Assembly (NCBI GenBank): GCA_947683425.1 | Contig: CANTUQ010000018.1 | Span: 806,001 to 870,000 of the forward strand | DNA: 64,000 nt | Reading direction: 5' to 3' | Origin: Excoecaria cochinchinensis | Lineage: Eukaryota; Streptophyta; Magnoliopsida; Malpighiales; Euphorbiaceae | Part shown: one piece after another, positions 21,841 to 34,007 of the stretch | Numbering within the stretch: the first letter of the stretch is position 1 | Layout of the letters: each line of letters begins with the position of its first letter | Notes under the pieces: generated by a model | What the model saw: only the letters and a program-made list of their open reading frames with translations | Databases searched by the model: none | Told to the model about the DNA's origin: nothing | Translations under genes and position numbers: made by a program

Positions 21841-23876
21841 TGTGATGCGCGCTGAACCTCATGGCCTCCAGAAAGCCCACTTTAGAGCGATCGGGATGGG
21901 ATTTATTAAAACTTTTAAGGTATTTACAAGTGCGTCTATTTTGGGCAACAATGAAGTTTCTTAGAGTCGCCACCCAATAGAACATTGGGGAGGGTCATCT
22001 AGCCTCAGCGAGCCTAAGACGGCGCATACATATCCATATTTGGCAAGACAGAGAGATCTTAGAGGTCTCAGCCTCTACCCTTTGGATCCTAGGATTTGTA
22101 AATTTAAGTCTTTTGGTGAGACTCAAGAGGTGTCTTGGAAGTCCTAGACCTCTCGCCTCATTGAGCCCCAAAGTCCAGAGTGAGTTCGGGACTTCTCATT
22201 TATTTATACCTTGATCAATATTTTGATTAAGTTTTGAATTCATTGTTTCACCAACTTTCCACACGATGCATTTAATTAAAGCGCAATCATTCACGTCAAA
22301 AGCAATAAGTAAAGCATTATTAAAATAAAAATTCTCAAAATAAATTACAATAAAACTAGGGGCGGAATACAACCCCCATTGTAAATAAAATACAAATCAT
22401 GCATAAATCGGGGTATTCATTAATGATGAGGACATTGGTCCTCACATGCATATTTATTATAAAACATTTTTGATGTGATGATTTTATTTTGGATAGAGAA
22501 AATTGAGACATTGTTCCCATTTTTATTTAGGAAAAATTCCAAATTAATTACTATAAAATATTTGGCCCTTTTCACTTTATCGACATTTAAATAATCTTAA
22601 TAATAACATGAATAAAAGGCAAGAGTGAAGAAAGAACCCGTATGGAAATCCTTAGATCGGCTCGACCATCATCGTTTACAACTCCAAATCCAAATTGTCA
22701 GAAAATAACTCATAGGAATAAACATGTCAGTGTCGAAATTGGTGAATAAAGTAAAGAAAAGAAAAATAATAGGAAACTTTTAAAAGAAATGAGTTAAAAG
22801 ATAAAAAAAAGGTAAAACAACTAATATAAGTTAATTAAATCGTACAAGTACTAATCCAGAATGTTTACCCTCGGATTTTACCTTTTCGGGTGAATATCGA
22901 ATGGTTTAAGTCCCCGTATGCTCCATAAGGATCAAATAAAATAGATCAAAGTAAGAAAATTTGTATTTTTCCTTTTTGAAAATTTGATAGCGATCGAGTG
23001 TTTAAATTAGCTGTATTGATGGAAGCGAATGAATTTCGTTACCTCAAATTGGCTTAATTCGCAAGAAATATTTAGATAAATCAATTAACTGAAAGAATTT
23101 TTATCAAATAAAATTCTGAAAATAAACAGAGATTTTATAGCTTTTTTAGTAAATTGCTCACAAGAAATCTTTTCTAAAAAAATCCAATCTCTCAAAAATT
23201 TGTCACTTTACTCACAAAAATTTGTAAAATTTTTCTAACCCTTAAAAATGAATTCTTCTTCCCAATTTATAGAATTTTTGGAGATAAAATAAGATAAGCA
23301 TTTGTTTAAAGTTTGAATTTCAAAAGGAGTTTTAAAATTCAATTTTTTAACCAACACCTATCCCCATTTGGAAGATTTTAGATTAAATTTTATCAAATTC
23401 GGCGTTATCTGATCAGATCCACTACCGACGGGCATCCCTGCAACTACCGACGGGCATCCCTACTAAGGGCACGCGTGGAAATCTGGATACAGACGGGCTG
23501 TAATGCAGGACTAGGGACGGGCGTCCCTACTCAGACACGTGTCCGTCCCTAGCTACAGACGAGCCATAACGCGGGACTAGGGATGGGTGTCCCTACTCAG
23601 ACACGTGTCCGTCCCTAGCTACAGATTGGTCGTAATGCGGGACTAGGGACGACCGTCCCTACTCAGACACGTGTCCATCCCTAGCTACAAACGGGCCGTC
23701 CCTACTATGTATAGAGACGGGGATCACCCCAAGTAGAGACGGGCGTCCCTACTTCAGACGGTCTTGTGAAACCGAACGACAAAAGTCTCTGAATTCCATC
23801 CATTTATCCGGAAACCAACATGGATCTCTTCATCGGGTAACTCTGACTTGGACTGCCTCAAGACCCGGTGTCTACA
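21841..23876 (-). mobile_element. 5' LTR of element G
   Basis: A 2036-bp LTR from TGTGATGCGCGC to CCCGGTGTCTACA, similar throughout to 10321-12361. It contains the hairpin CCCAATAGAACATTGGG near 21973, a TATA-like box at 23265-23272 and the palindrome/G-box array at 23410-23765. Confidence 0.9.
23410..23765 (-). repeat. 66-bp palindrome and G-box array in the G 5' LTR
   Basis: Three 66-bp units each contain a GGGACGGGCGTCCC-type palindrome (perfect at 23514-23527) and GACACGTGTC with the CACGTG G-box core at 23536-23541, 23602-23607 and 23668-23673. The array lies upstream of the LTR TATA box in element orientation, so it may be an enhancer; CACGTG is the classic plant bZIP/bHLH site. Confidence 0.75.
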
Positions 23877-24240
23877 GACTTATTACCTTCAAATAATGAC
23901 TACAGGTATCAGATGAGAACCTTGCAATCCCAAAGGCATGAAATTCATAGGCAATTCCAAAAGGCATCGATTCTATCGCAAATTCAAGCCAGACTGGCTA
24001 TCATCTCTAAGTAGACTTAGATGAATTCTTATCCTGCATTCCTGCATGACCCATGCATTTCTCGTGCATGCTCACTATTTTTCCTGCATATTTGGTTTTT
24101 CAATTTTGTAGTAAGAGAGATTCAATGCGGACACAGGCAAAAGGCAAGTAACGACATCAATCAAAACATCAATTGAAGCATCAATCCAAGCATCAGCCAA
24201 AGACCTCTCAGGGGGTAACTAACCAAAGGGCACACAGATA
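23877..24240 (+). other. 3' untranslated region of element H after the G insertion
   Basis: Continues H. The first 30 bases (attaccttcaaataatgac) match the start of the fossil intron shared with A (reverse). The rest shows no coding signal, apart from a short run of aagcatcaatc-like repeats at about 24150-24200. Confidence 0.6.
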
Positions 24241-24754
24241 GTACGCTTCAAATCTCAGAAGGGTTAGCACGATGGCGGCACTACCATTCTACCACGGCAC
24301 TACCACTTCAGAAGGGCTAGCACGATGGCGGCAGTACCATCCTACAAGAGGTTAACACGACCATGGCACTAACACTTCAGAAGGGTTAGCATGATGGCGG
24401 CACTACCACTCCACGGAGGGTTAGCACGATCACGGTACTACCGCTTCACATCTCAGAGGGGTTAGCATTATGGCGGCACTATCATTCTACGGAAGGTTAG
24501 CACGACCACGGCACTACCACCTCAGAAGGGTTAGCATGATGGCAGCACTACCATTTTACGGAAGGTTAGCACAACCACGACACTACCACTTCAGAAGGGT
24601 TAGAATGATGGCGGCACTACCACTCCACGGAGGGTTAGCACGTTCACGGCACTACCGCTTTACATCTTAGAGGGGTTAGCATGATGGCAGCACTACCATT
24701 CTACGGAAGGTTAGCACGACCACGACTCTACCACTTCAGAAGGGTTAGCATGAT
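24241..24754 (+). repeat. Tandem repeats in the 3' UTR of H, first part
   Basis: Units of about 68-77 bp built from gggttagcatgatggcggca, ctaccattctacggaagg and ttagcacgaccacggcac. Two sub-types alternate (ctacggaagg and ccacggaggg). The array continues at 27345 after solo LTR J. Confidence 0.85.
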
Positions 24755-25156
24755 TGTAAGACCCCCATACCCCTTGGAAGGATATCGGGGCACCACGCGG
24801 ACACCTATGTATACATGTGCATACACATACACTAGCAGAAGGGATGGCAAAATACACATCAATACAAGATAAGAAAATCAAACAACACTTCACTAGGGCC
24901 CAGCATGTATTTCATATTAACTACATATATATATACATGTTTATCTTTATACTTGTTCATATACAACCTGTTTTCATTTAATTTTACACATACATTTACA
25001 TGCGAATACCATACCCATTTATGTACATATTCATTTACATAATGATGTTACTGAAAACATCATAAACTCTACTTCTATCTTATACAAAAAGATGTAACAA
25101 AAGCTCCTAGTGGCCTTGACCTATAGATGCACGCTCTCGAGGATCTGAACTTGTAA

Positions 25157-25203
25157 CCTACACGGAAATAAACATCCGTGCTAAGCGATAATGCTTAGTG
25201 GGG
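25157..25203 (-). other. Conserved double-hairpin motif, J LTR copy
   Basis: On the minus strand CCCCA, then CTAAGCA-TTAT-CGCTTAG, then GCACGGA-tgtttat-TTCCGTGT, about 400 bp before the LTR end. One pair of the first stem is lost (G to A). Confidence 0.75.
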
Positions 25204-25911
25204 ATGAAAATAATGCAAGGGAACTTCTTTATGAAGTCACACACAAATCGCACATTTCATATAACAATAATTAAATAGCTTATGCATATAAATTTCACAC
25301 TTGTACAAACCATTTATTCTAATACACCATAATCATGTGTTCACATTTAGGTAACCATATAAAATTGTCATGTACTTAAAACATTATTCTCATGTACTAT
25401 AGCATTTATTTAGAGCAATACTTTTAATCGTCTCAAGTTCACTGCACAACATTAATAAGCCTGAATTCCTTTCATAGTGGATACGGGTAACTCTGGATAC
25501 TGTTTACAGTATCTTACATGTGGAGAATTAACTCAAACTCTATGAAATACACAAGGTATTCAAAACTATGAGCACAATTAAGGCCAACTCTAGTAGCTGC
25601 ACTCTAATCCTTTATAAGCATGCTTATCTGTCAACTATAACGGTAATCAGGCTCGATGAATAACTCAGTTATGCCTTATCTTATTACGAAACACAAACTA
25701 TAATTCAAATAAATTTATCAAATTCAGAAGTATTTAATTCATGTACAAACTTTATTAATCATGTTCATTTCATTTGTATTTATCATGCAAGAGGTTAAAA
25801 AGATAATTTTAAACCAAACACGGACCAAATGGTGATATACAAATCTCATATAGACACATATCAACTCAAAACAGAAGCAACAGATCAAAATAGAAACAAC
25901 AGAGAAGGAGA

Positions 25912-26090
25912 GAGCATGAGCACGACTCGTGCTCACTCCCTCATTCAATTGGAGCACATTTCGTGCTCTCACTTCCCTCTCTCTATGAGCACGTCTTGTG
26001 CTCCTCGAGCATGACTCATACTCATGTGTCTGACTCATGCTCATGTGTGTGACTCGTGCTCATGTGTGTGACTCATGCTCATGCTGAAAC
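25912..26090. repeat. GAGCACGA/TCGTGCTC palindrome cluster in LTR J
   Basis: A perfect 17-bp palindrome GAGCACGA-C-TCGTGCTC lies near 25917, followed by looser copies (gagcacatttcgtgctc, gagcacgtcttgtgctc) and then four repeats of gtgtgactcatgctcat. The nearby pair tatcgcgattgcgaca / atcgcgctcgtgaca matches the B-type palindrome. Confidence 0.75.
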
Positions 26091-27344
26091 AAATTGGAGA
26101 AGTCCATCTCTATCGCGATTGCGACAAGCATCGCGCTCGTGACAGACTCGTATTTCTCCCTAAAACAGTCACCTCCAACTTGTATCATCTAAACCGACCC
26201 TTAAACGTCATTTTTAGGCAACACTTCCTCTTAACAATTATTCCCTAGGATGTTAAATTTTAAATGGGATAAATTTCAGGTTGTTATGACATCTATAAAT
26301 TCAGATATGACTTAAACACTCCATACTGTTCCAGTGAACCCCCCTAGAATAGGGCCACCTACGTTTTGACTACTCATGGGATACTTAGAGCCAGATTTAG
26401 CTCAAGTACCCTCTTAGACATTTTTAGCTACGGATCTTATGACGAAAACATCATACAGAGGTCTGACGAAAACTGAACAAAATTTTCCCAACATCACACT
26501 TTACACACAAAAGCAATATGAAAACCATCTAACACATCCAAAACTCATGCAATATGATCCAATACATAATCACAAACATATATACATACATACATCATGA
26601 GAGCACTGCAAGCAATCAAATGATCAAAATAAAATTCGCACACGATCCCTACCTCTAGGAAGCTTGAACTCTATGCTCTATTCAGCTCCAACTTTTTCCT
26701 TTTCTTTATCCAATCTCTTGTTCATAGCTTCCACAAATCACATTGAAAACACTTGAGTTAAACTTCTTCTCACTTTAAATCAAAAACAGAAAAAGGAGGT
26801 CAAATCGGAGAACAAATCCAACTTACCTTCTGAAGAGATCCAATCAAGCCCTACTACACTCTCTTCATACCAATCCAAGTATTTCACTTAAGGAGCATGT
26901 CAAATGAAGAAGGAAAGGAGCAAAAGTAGGAAGGAATGGCAAGGCAAGAAAGAACGGCAAAAAGCCAAGGAGAAAAGAAGGAACAAAAGGCCAATTGATC
27001 CAAGGCAAAGCAAAACCAACGTGAGAAAAGAAGATCATCCAAAAATTAAATTCCCACCTTCCTAAATTAAATACACGTATATCTCTACTTTGACTCTTAA
27101 TCCCCTCTTTAATTTAACTTAGTCTCTTGCCACTTGTCACTCTCCTACAATGCCATGTGTCACTCTCCTACAATGCCACATGTCCAAATTGCACATCAAA
27201 ATTATAATTTAGTTAACATACCACAGGAGGGTTCTGTCGGGCCTGCAATATTTATCGCGCTCGCGATAGGACTCTCACACTCAACACTTGATTTCTTAAA
27301 CAAAAATTTATGTGATTCTACTAGGGCCACTTCGGGGTGTTACA

Positions 27345-27630
27345 ATGATGGCGGCACTACCACTTCACGGAGGGTTAGCACGATCACAGCACAACCGCTT
27401 CACTTCTCAGAGGGGTTAGCATGATGGCGGCACTACCATTCTACGGAAGGTTAGCACGACCACGGCACTACCACCTTAGAAGGGTTAGCACGATGGCGAC
27501 ACTACCATTCTACGGAAGGTTAGCACGACCACGACACTACCACTTCAAATCTCAGAAGGGTTAGCACGATGATGGCACTACCGCTCCACGGAGGGTTAGC
27601 ACGATCACGGGACTACCGCTTCAAAAATGG
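27345..27630 (+). repeat. Tandem repeats in the 3' UTR of H, second part
   Basis: Resumes the gatggcggcactacca / ggttagcacgatcacgg array interrupted by J, with about four more units. Confidence 0.85.
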
Positions 27631-27770
27631 ACAATAAGCTGGCGACAACCATCACAACAACATCGTCCAGTCCAGAAAGACGGCTGCCTTAGGTACGTGC
27701 TTCTTTCCCTTTTATGAGTTTAGGCTCACCTAGACACTAGTGCACTAGCTTCCCCAAACCTGGGGGCAAC
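27631..27770 (+). other. Terminal segment and polypurine tract of element H
   Basis: Contains ggctgccttaggtacgtgctt and ctcacctagacactagtgca, shared with the ends of A and G, then the polypurine tract acctgggggcaac just before the LTR at 27771. Confidence 0.8.
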
Positions 27771-28012
27771 TGTAGACACCGGGTCCCGAGGCAGCCTAGA
27801 TCAGGATTACCCAGTGATGAAATTAAGTGTGCCTATTTATAGGCAAAAATGAAAGTTGGAAGTGATGATTTCCTTGTCAAATTGATTTATTAGAAATAAA
27901 AAAAATGTATTTTAAAAAAATATTTTAAATGTTTTAAAAATTATTTTGAGACAAAAAAGGTATGTTTTGAAATTAGTGTGTTGGAAAAATAAAAGAAGAT
28001 ATATTTCGCGAG
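27771..28012 (+). mobile_element. 3' LTR of element H, first part
   Basis: Starts TGTAGACACCGGGTCCCGAG directly after the polypurine tract. Interrupted at 28012 by solo LTR I; it resumes after the duplicated gcgcg at 30068-30072. Confidence 0.88.
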
Positions 28013-29031
28013 TGTCGGGGGTGCGGCAGCGCGCGCCGGATCCCAAGCGCCGCCCTTTCGGACCGCCCGCACGTGGGCGATCGGGGCATTTGCGGGTCCG
28101 TTGACAGCTTGCAATAAATCGCAAGTGCGTCTATGTTGGGCAACAAGGAGGTATCATAGAGTCGCCACCCAATAGAACATTGGGAAAGTCACTCTCGCCT
28201 CGGAGAGCCTAAGACTGCGCTTGGTATCCATTTTGGGCCAGCTAGAGGGATCATGGAAGGTGAACTTCTCACCCTAAAGAGCCTAGGATTAGCGCTAAAG
28301 TCTCGTGACCCAAGAAGTATTTTGGAGGATAACCTCTAACCTCTCGAGCCCAAAGACCAGAGCTGGGTCCGGGATTTCTCATCTATTTCTACCTCAATTA
28401 GTTTATGATCAAATTTTAATGTCATTAATTCGCTCTCTCTCCACACTATGCAGTTGATTAAAAGGTGCATTTATTCACATTCGGAAAGCCGTAAATGATC
28501 AAGTAAATAATGAAAGCAATAGATTACAATAAATACAAGGAGCGGAATACAACTCCCTTTTATAAATGTGCGAAGCATGCATAAATCGGGATATTGCTTA
28601 TTTTGAGGACTTTGGTCCTCACATGCATCGTTATTAAAATTGGGGATTTTTATTTGTGATGATCCTTTTTTGATGATGGAAATAGGGCATTGGACCCTTG
28701 TTTTGTGTAAACCTCATTTTATTAAATATAAAACCATTGAGTCATTTTTATACATCAACGGGATATGAAAGGAGTACATCCATATACATAAGATAATCAA
28801 TAAAAGAAATGAAACAAGAGGATTAGGAAACTAAACCGGATGAGATCCTCCAAACATGGTAGATAGCCGCTCAAGCTCGAGATAATCCAGGAGGACCGAT
28901 GTACACTCACAGAAAGTTAAGAGAGGTTAATATACATAAAATTAACACATAAGGAGTCAAGGAGACTTGGAAGAGATAAAAAAAGTTTAAAAGGAGGGAG
29001 ACAGAACCCACCGACGGCCTTCCTTGTTTGA

Positions 29032-29810
29032 CCGACGGGCGTCGGTTCGGGTATCCGATATGCCCGTTTGTCACTCAAGGAGGGGCGTCTGTAGGTGGGT
29101 GACCGACGGGCGTCGGTGATAAAGATGACCCGTCGGTCACCTCTGTCTCCGAAAAAAACAGAATGGAGAGGGAGAGAAAAAAAAACCTTTTCAAAGTAAA
29201 AAAAAAGAATTTTATCCCAAAAAGAGATAAGGGAGTCAAGATAAAAGAAAATAATGATAGATATTAAAAAATTGCACAAAATGAGAAATAAATATGGAGA
29301 AATAACCCAGAATATTTACCCTCAGATAATCGCTTCAGGTGAGATTCTTGTGTCGGTTAGAGCCCCGCGCGTTCCACGAGAAGCAAAGATGAAAGATTAA
29401 AGAGAGAAAATGAGATATTTCACCTTCAATCCCTCAGAAAATCGATTTTGGAGTCAAAATCTAAAGAAAACTAATTAGCTTTTAGTTTCCTTTGATTGAT
29501 TTGATCCTTGATTCAATAGATTTCTTTAGAAAAAGTGTTTTTGGAAGAGAGAGAAAATGTGCTTGAAATTGGGCAGAGTTTCCTCTTCTGAAAATTTTTC
29601 CCACCCTTTTCAAATGAAAATCCGGAGCTTTTATAGCCAGACACGACCGACGGGCGTCGGTGTATAGAGGCGGGCGTCGGAAGAATCCTTCTGACACAAG
29701 GATTAGTCCGACGGCCCTGCCACATCCACCGACGGGCGTCGGAAGGGTTGCGTGCTCCGGGAAACCAGGCGGCATTCTGACAGGGGCGGTGATTTTTCGA
29801 CGGGCGTCGG
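29032..29810 (-). repeat. CCGACG-GG-CGTCGG palindromes in LTR I
   Basis: Perfect copies at 29032-29045, 29103-29116, 29647-29660 and 29729-29742, plus near copies such as 29797-29810 and ccgtcggtgac near 29823. The last group lies just upstream (element direction) of the TATA box at 29628-29635. The arms differ from those of G (GGGACG/CGTCCC), yet the palindrome and its GG centre are kept. Confidence 0.85.
29628..29635 (-). promoter_or_regulatory. LTR I TATA box
   Basis: TATAAAAG on the minus strand, within about 15 bp of the nearest CCGACGGGCGTCGG palindrome (29647-29660). A good candidate for the U3 promoter. Confidence 0.55.
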
Positions 29811-30695
29811 AAAATACCTAAAGCCGTCGGTGACTCGGAGCGACGGGCCGGCTCGACAGACGGGCTGGCCGTCTGTGGAGGACAAAAAGCCCTTTGACTC
29901 GAAAAAACCTTTGTTTTCCTCTCATTCGGCCCAGGAATGATAAAAACCTCACTTCTCATGGAACGCGGGGCTACAACCTCTAAATCCAACCTCCCATACA
30001 GGCTTGGACACTGATTTCATCACAGGGCAACCTCTGATCCGGACCGCTCCGGGACACGGTGCTTACAGCGCGCTGGGCGTCGCTCGCACCCTGGCGCGCT
30101 CTCTTCGCCCAATTCTACCGTTTTCCCTTTTTTGGCCTAAAAAATAGTTTTTTCTTCATTTTTTTGTATAATTTAATTCAAAAAGCTTTTTATCTTCCAA
30201 CCTTTCAAATTATTCAGGTTTTTGGTTTTAGTGTGAGTTAAATTAATTTAATTTCTTTATTAAAAATCTAAATTTTTTGGGGATTATAAATCATTTTTAG
30301 AGAGAGAATTGGAGAGGGGGGGGGGGGGGATTTTTTCCTTAAAAAAAATATTGTTTTCTCTCTTCTTCTTCTTCTTCTTCTTTTTTTCTTCTTTTTCAAG
30401 AAAAATTCTCTAAGTGTTCTAATTTGATTTTTTTAAGTTAATTCTTAAGACAAATAAATTAATTAATTGTTCTTGTGAATTCTCTTTTTTTTTGTTACAA
30501 TTTTTTTCCTTAAGAAAAATAAATTAATTATTTGTTCTTGGGATAAAATTAGCCAGGAATTTATCATCCAACTTCATTCATCACATCAAATTTGAGGTTA
30601 AATATTCTTGGCTCAACTTTTAATTTAATTTTTAATTTAATTTTTATTTACAATTGATTTGCTATCATGTAGATTCTCCTAGATCTATTTTTTTA

Positions 30696-30865
30696 CTTAT
30701 TATTTCTTATTCTTATTGTTTATTTAATTGTTCATATTATTATTTCTTATTCTTATGTTTTATTTAATTGTTCATATTATTATTTCTTATTCTTATTTTT
30801 TATTTAATTGTTCATATTATTATTTCTTATTCTTATTCTTGTTATTTAATTGTTCATATTGTTAT
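30696..30865 (+). repeat. 40-bp tandem repeat in the H LTR
   Basis: About four units of ttcatattattatttcttat / tcttattttttatttaattg, starting near 30731, 30771, 30811 and 30852. Confidence 0.8.
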
Positions 30866-30999
30866 TATTGTCACTATTTTTTTCATATATTATTGTTATT
30901 GTTAGTATTATCATTTAACATGTGTTAGCATGATTGACTTATTTTATTTTCATTTTATTCTTGCATATTTAATTTGATTGATCATCTTCTTTGATGTTG

Positions 31000-31245
<246 letters not shown>

Positions 31246-32445
31246 ATGTTTTCATGCATGTTAAATTTTATTATTTTTATTTATGCATGTTAAATTGTTA
31301 ATATGTTAAGTTGTTTATTTTATCATGCCATTTAATTGATTTGTCATACATTATGCATGTTGTTTTATTTATTTTAATTCATTTTTACATGTTATATGTT
31401 TAAATCTATTTTTTATTACTAACATCATCTTTCATTTGTGTTTTTATTTCAATACTTATTTTTTATGTGTGAGCTTTTCCAATGCCAAGTGGGAGCCCAT
31501 GGAAGTTTGAAGACACCATTTTTGTGGGATGTATTTTTTTAGCATTTTGAGTATTATTTTTCTTTTATTTTTCTTTTATTATTTAATATGTAATTTGTAA
31601 TAAGTTTGTTTATTTTCATGCATCTTACATAAAGTTTTATATAAATAAATTGGATTTTTCTAATAAAATGGGACCAATGTCCTAATTTTTAATCCAAATA
31701 AATTGTCACTTCAAAATTATTTTCTTTAACTATGCATGCGAGGATCAATGTTCTCATTAATAATAAATACTCCATTTTATGTATGATTTATATTTCATTT
31801 TACAATGGGGGTTGTATTCCGCCCCTAGTTTTATTGTAATCTATTTTATTTACCCTTATTTTAAATTTTTTTTACCGTTTTATTGTGTGATTAATAATTG
31901 CACTGAATTGGATGAGAAATGGGACGAAATGCTAAATTCAAAACTCAATTATAACCTTAACCAAGCTATGAATAAATGGGAAGTCCCGAACCTTCTTTGG
32001 GTTTTGGGCTCAACGAGGCGAGAGGGCCATCTCAATGTTCTATTGGGATGGGGTCTCCAAGACACCTCTTGTGTACCGTAAAAAGGCTCAATTTGCACAG
32101 TCCTAGGTGCCACGAGGCAAAAGGGCCATCCTAATTTTCTATTAGGGTGGGGCCTCCAAGATACCTCTAGTTTGCCCAAGCGCGTGGCCGAGAGGGCCAT
32201 CCTAATATTAGGGTGGTGGCCTCCAAGACACCTCCCGGCTTGCCTATGATGGACATAACTGCGCTGTCTTAGGATCACTGAGGCTAGTCGAACTTTCCCA
32301 ATGTTCTATTAGGTTGCGATTCCATGAAACCTCCTTGTTGCTCGAAATAAATGCCCTTGCAATTTCACTTGCAAGTTTTATGAACCTCTCTCGATCGCCC
32401 TAAAGGCAGGCGTTCGGGGCGACTCGAGATTCGGCACGCGTCACA

Positions 32446-34007
32446 CTGTGGTACAAGGCCACTAATAATGAAGCCAAATATGAATCTTGCACCTTTGGAG
32501 TAGAAGCCTTATTGGCCTTGGGGGTGAGGAATGCAGAGATATATGGCGATTCATCCTTAGTGATCTATCAGGTCAGGGGAGAATGGGTTGTAAAAGAGGA
32601 ACGATTGATGCCGTATGTCGAACACTTAAGAAAGTTGAGTAGTCACTTTGAGACACGCACCTTTCACTTCGTTCCGAGAGAAGAAAATAAGTTGGAGGAT
32701 GCGTTCGCGACATTGGTATCGATATGGGATAATCCGGATGGAGTAGCTATGAAGCCCATTTTAATCTCCAGTTCTAAATGGTCTAGCTTCGAATCTAGTC
32801 CGGTCATGGAAGTTGAGGCAGATGATGGGAAACCGTGGTATACTGACATACAGAACTACCTAGAGCAGACGATATTCCCCGAAGAGGGCACAAAAATGGA
32901 CCGGCGGCTGATACGTAGGCTGTCCACCCAGTTTATCTGTATAGATAGGGTATTATATAAATGATAGGCTGACGGCATACAATTGAGGTGTCTGGGTAAG
33001 AAAGAGGCAGAGAAAGTTATGGAAGAAACGCATGCCGAAATCTATAGGGCCCACATGAACAGGTTAATGCTAGCTAAGAAGATCATGAGGCAAGGATTCT
33101 ATTGGCTCACAATGGATACAGACTGCGCAAATTACGTAAAGCAGTGTCAACTGTGCCAATAATATGCAAATCTGAGGCATTTACCAGTTTCAAAACTACA
33201 CAGCCTGACATCACCCACAGCCTCTAATGGATACAGACTCATCATAGTTGCTATTGACTATTTTACTAAATGGGTGGAGAAGGTTGATGCTTGGGATATG
33301 GCTATGTTTATTTAGAGGAACCTGATATGTAGATATGGCCTCCCACATCATGTGGTGTCTGGCAATGGGGTGCAATTCATGGTTGAAACTAAGAAATTGC
33401 TTCAGGAATATGGCATCGAGAATCACAAGTCATCCCCATATCGCCCAAAAGCCAATGGGGTGGTGGAAGCTGCCAATAACAATGTTAAGAAAATCCTGGC
33501 CAAAATGGTTCAGAACTATAAAGATTGGACTGAAAAGTTTCCTTTTGCACTTTAGGGTTATAAAACTACCGTCAGGACTTCTACGGGAGCCACGCCGTAT
33601 TCTTTGGTGTATGGGACGGAAGCAGTGTTGCCGGTTGAAATAGAGCTCAGATCATTGAGGGTAGTTATGGAGGCTCAAATTTCGGATGCTGAATGGGCCC
33701 AATAGCAGTTGCAACATCTGAATATGCTGGATGAGAGCAGGTTGAGAGCCTATTATCACAATCAAATTTTTTAGAAAAGGCTTGCCAGGTCGTTCAGAAA
33801 GAAGCTCAAGAAATACCCGTTGAAGGAAGGTGATTTGGTCTGCAAGCAAATGAGACCAGGTGGGCCGGATATAAGGGGTAAATTCAGACCGACGTGGGAA
33901 GGTCCTTTCATCCTCAAAAGCTATTGTCAAAAGGAGCAGCAATCCTAGCAGATAGCGATGGCAATGAGTTTAAGGAGCCGATCAACATTGATAGACTTAA
34001 GAGGTTC
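32446..34007 (+). pseudogene. pol: Decayed RNase H-integrase fragment E (Tat-like)
   Basis: Begins abruptly after the H LTR inside the second RNase H (YKATNNEAKYES, GDSSLVIYQ, ENKLEDAFA). It continues with the zinc finger part (CQLCQ), AIDYFTKWVE, VVSGNGVQF (the catalytic Asp is now Gly), NGVVEAANN, YRPKANG, then EGDLVCKQMRPGG and DRLKRF. Stops at 32962, 32965, 33160, 33313, 33553, 33703 and 33772 replace Gln, Arg or Trp codons, nearly all explicable by C-to-T or G-to-A. A short deletion removes the segment holding the first integrase Asp. The last codon is cut by LTR C at 34008. It cannot make a functional protein. Confidence 0.9.

Larger units (their letters stand above)
10321..23876 (-). 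mobile_element. Tat-like LTR retrotransposon G, internally deleted, carrying a divergent gene pair
   Basis: Two similar LTRs (10321-12361 and 21841-23876) in the same direction flank 9.5 kb. Element order on the minus strand is 5' LTR, primer site, RNase H-integrase, antisense DUF7745-like gene, sense Athila-ORF1-like gene, 95-bp tandem repeats, and 3' LTR. The gag, protease and RT are gone: the primer-site region is fused to the end of the first RNase H domain. G sits in the 3' part of H. Flanks are gacgc (left) and gactt (right), an imperfect duplication, but H homology continues correctly across the insertion. LTR differences are scattered, so G is clearly older than A. Confidence 0.85.
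24755..27344 (-). mobile_element. Solo LTR J (chromovirus-like, B family)
   Basis: A 2590-bp LTR with perfect target duplication atgat (24750-24754, 27345-27349). On the minus strand it starts TGTAACACCCCGAAGTGGCC and ends in the gcgccccgatat / ggggtatgggggt segment, both shared with the B LTRs. No internal region remains. It interrupts the tandem repeats of H. It carries the double hairpin at 25157-25203, a gagcacga palindrome array at 25912-26090 and atcgcg palindromes near 26115 and 27252. Confidence 0.92.
28013..30067 (-). mobile_element. Solo LTR I (Tat-like)
   Basis: A 2055-bp block from TGTCGGGGGTGCGG to CACGGTGCTTACA inside the H LTR. Flanks gcgag (28008-28012) and gcgcg (30068-30072) agree at four of five bases. 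Shared Tat LTR landmarks include gcgcgccgga, gtcgccacccaatagaacattggg (28161-28184) and the cggaatacaac block near 28542. No internal sequence, so it is a solo LTR. It carries a TATA box and CCGACGGGCGTCGG palindromes. Confidence 0.82.
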
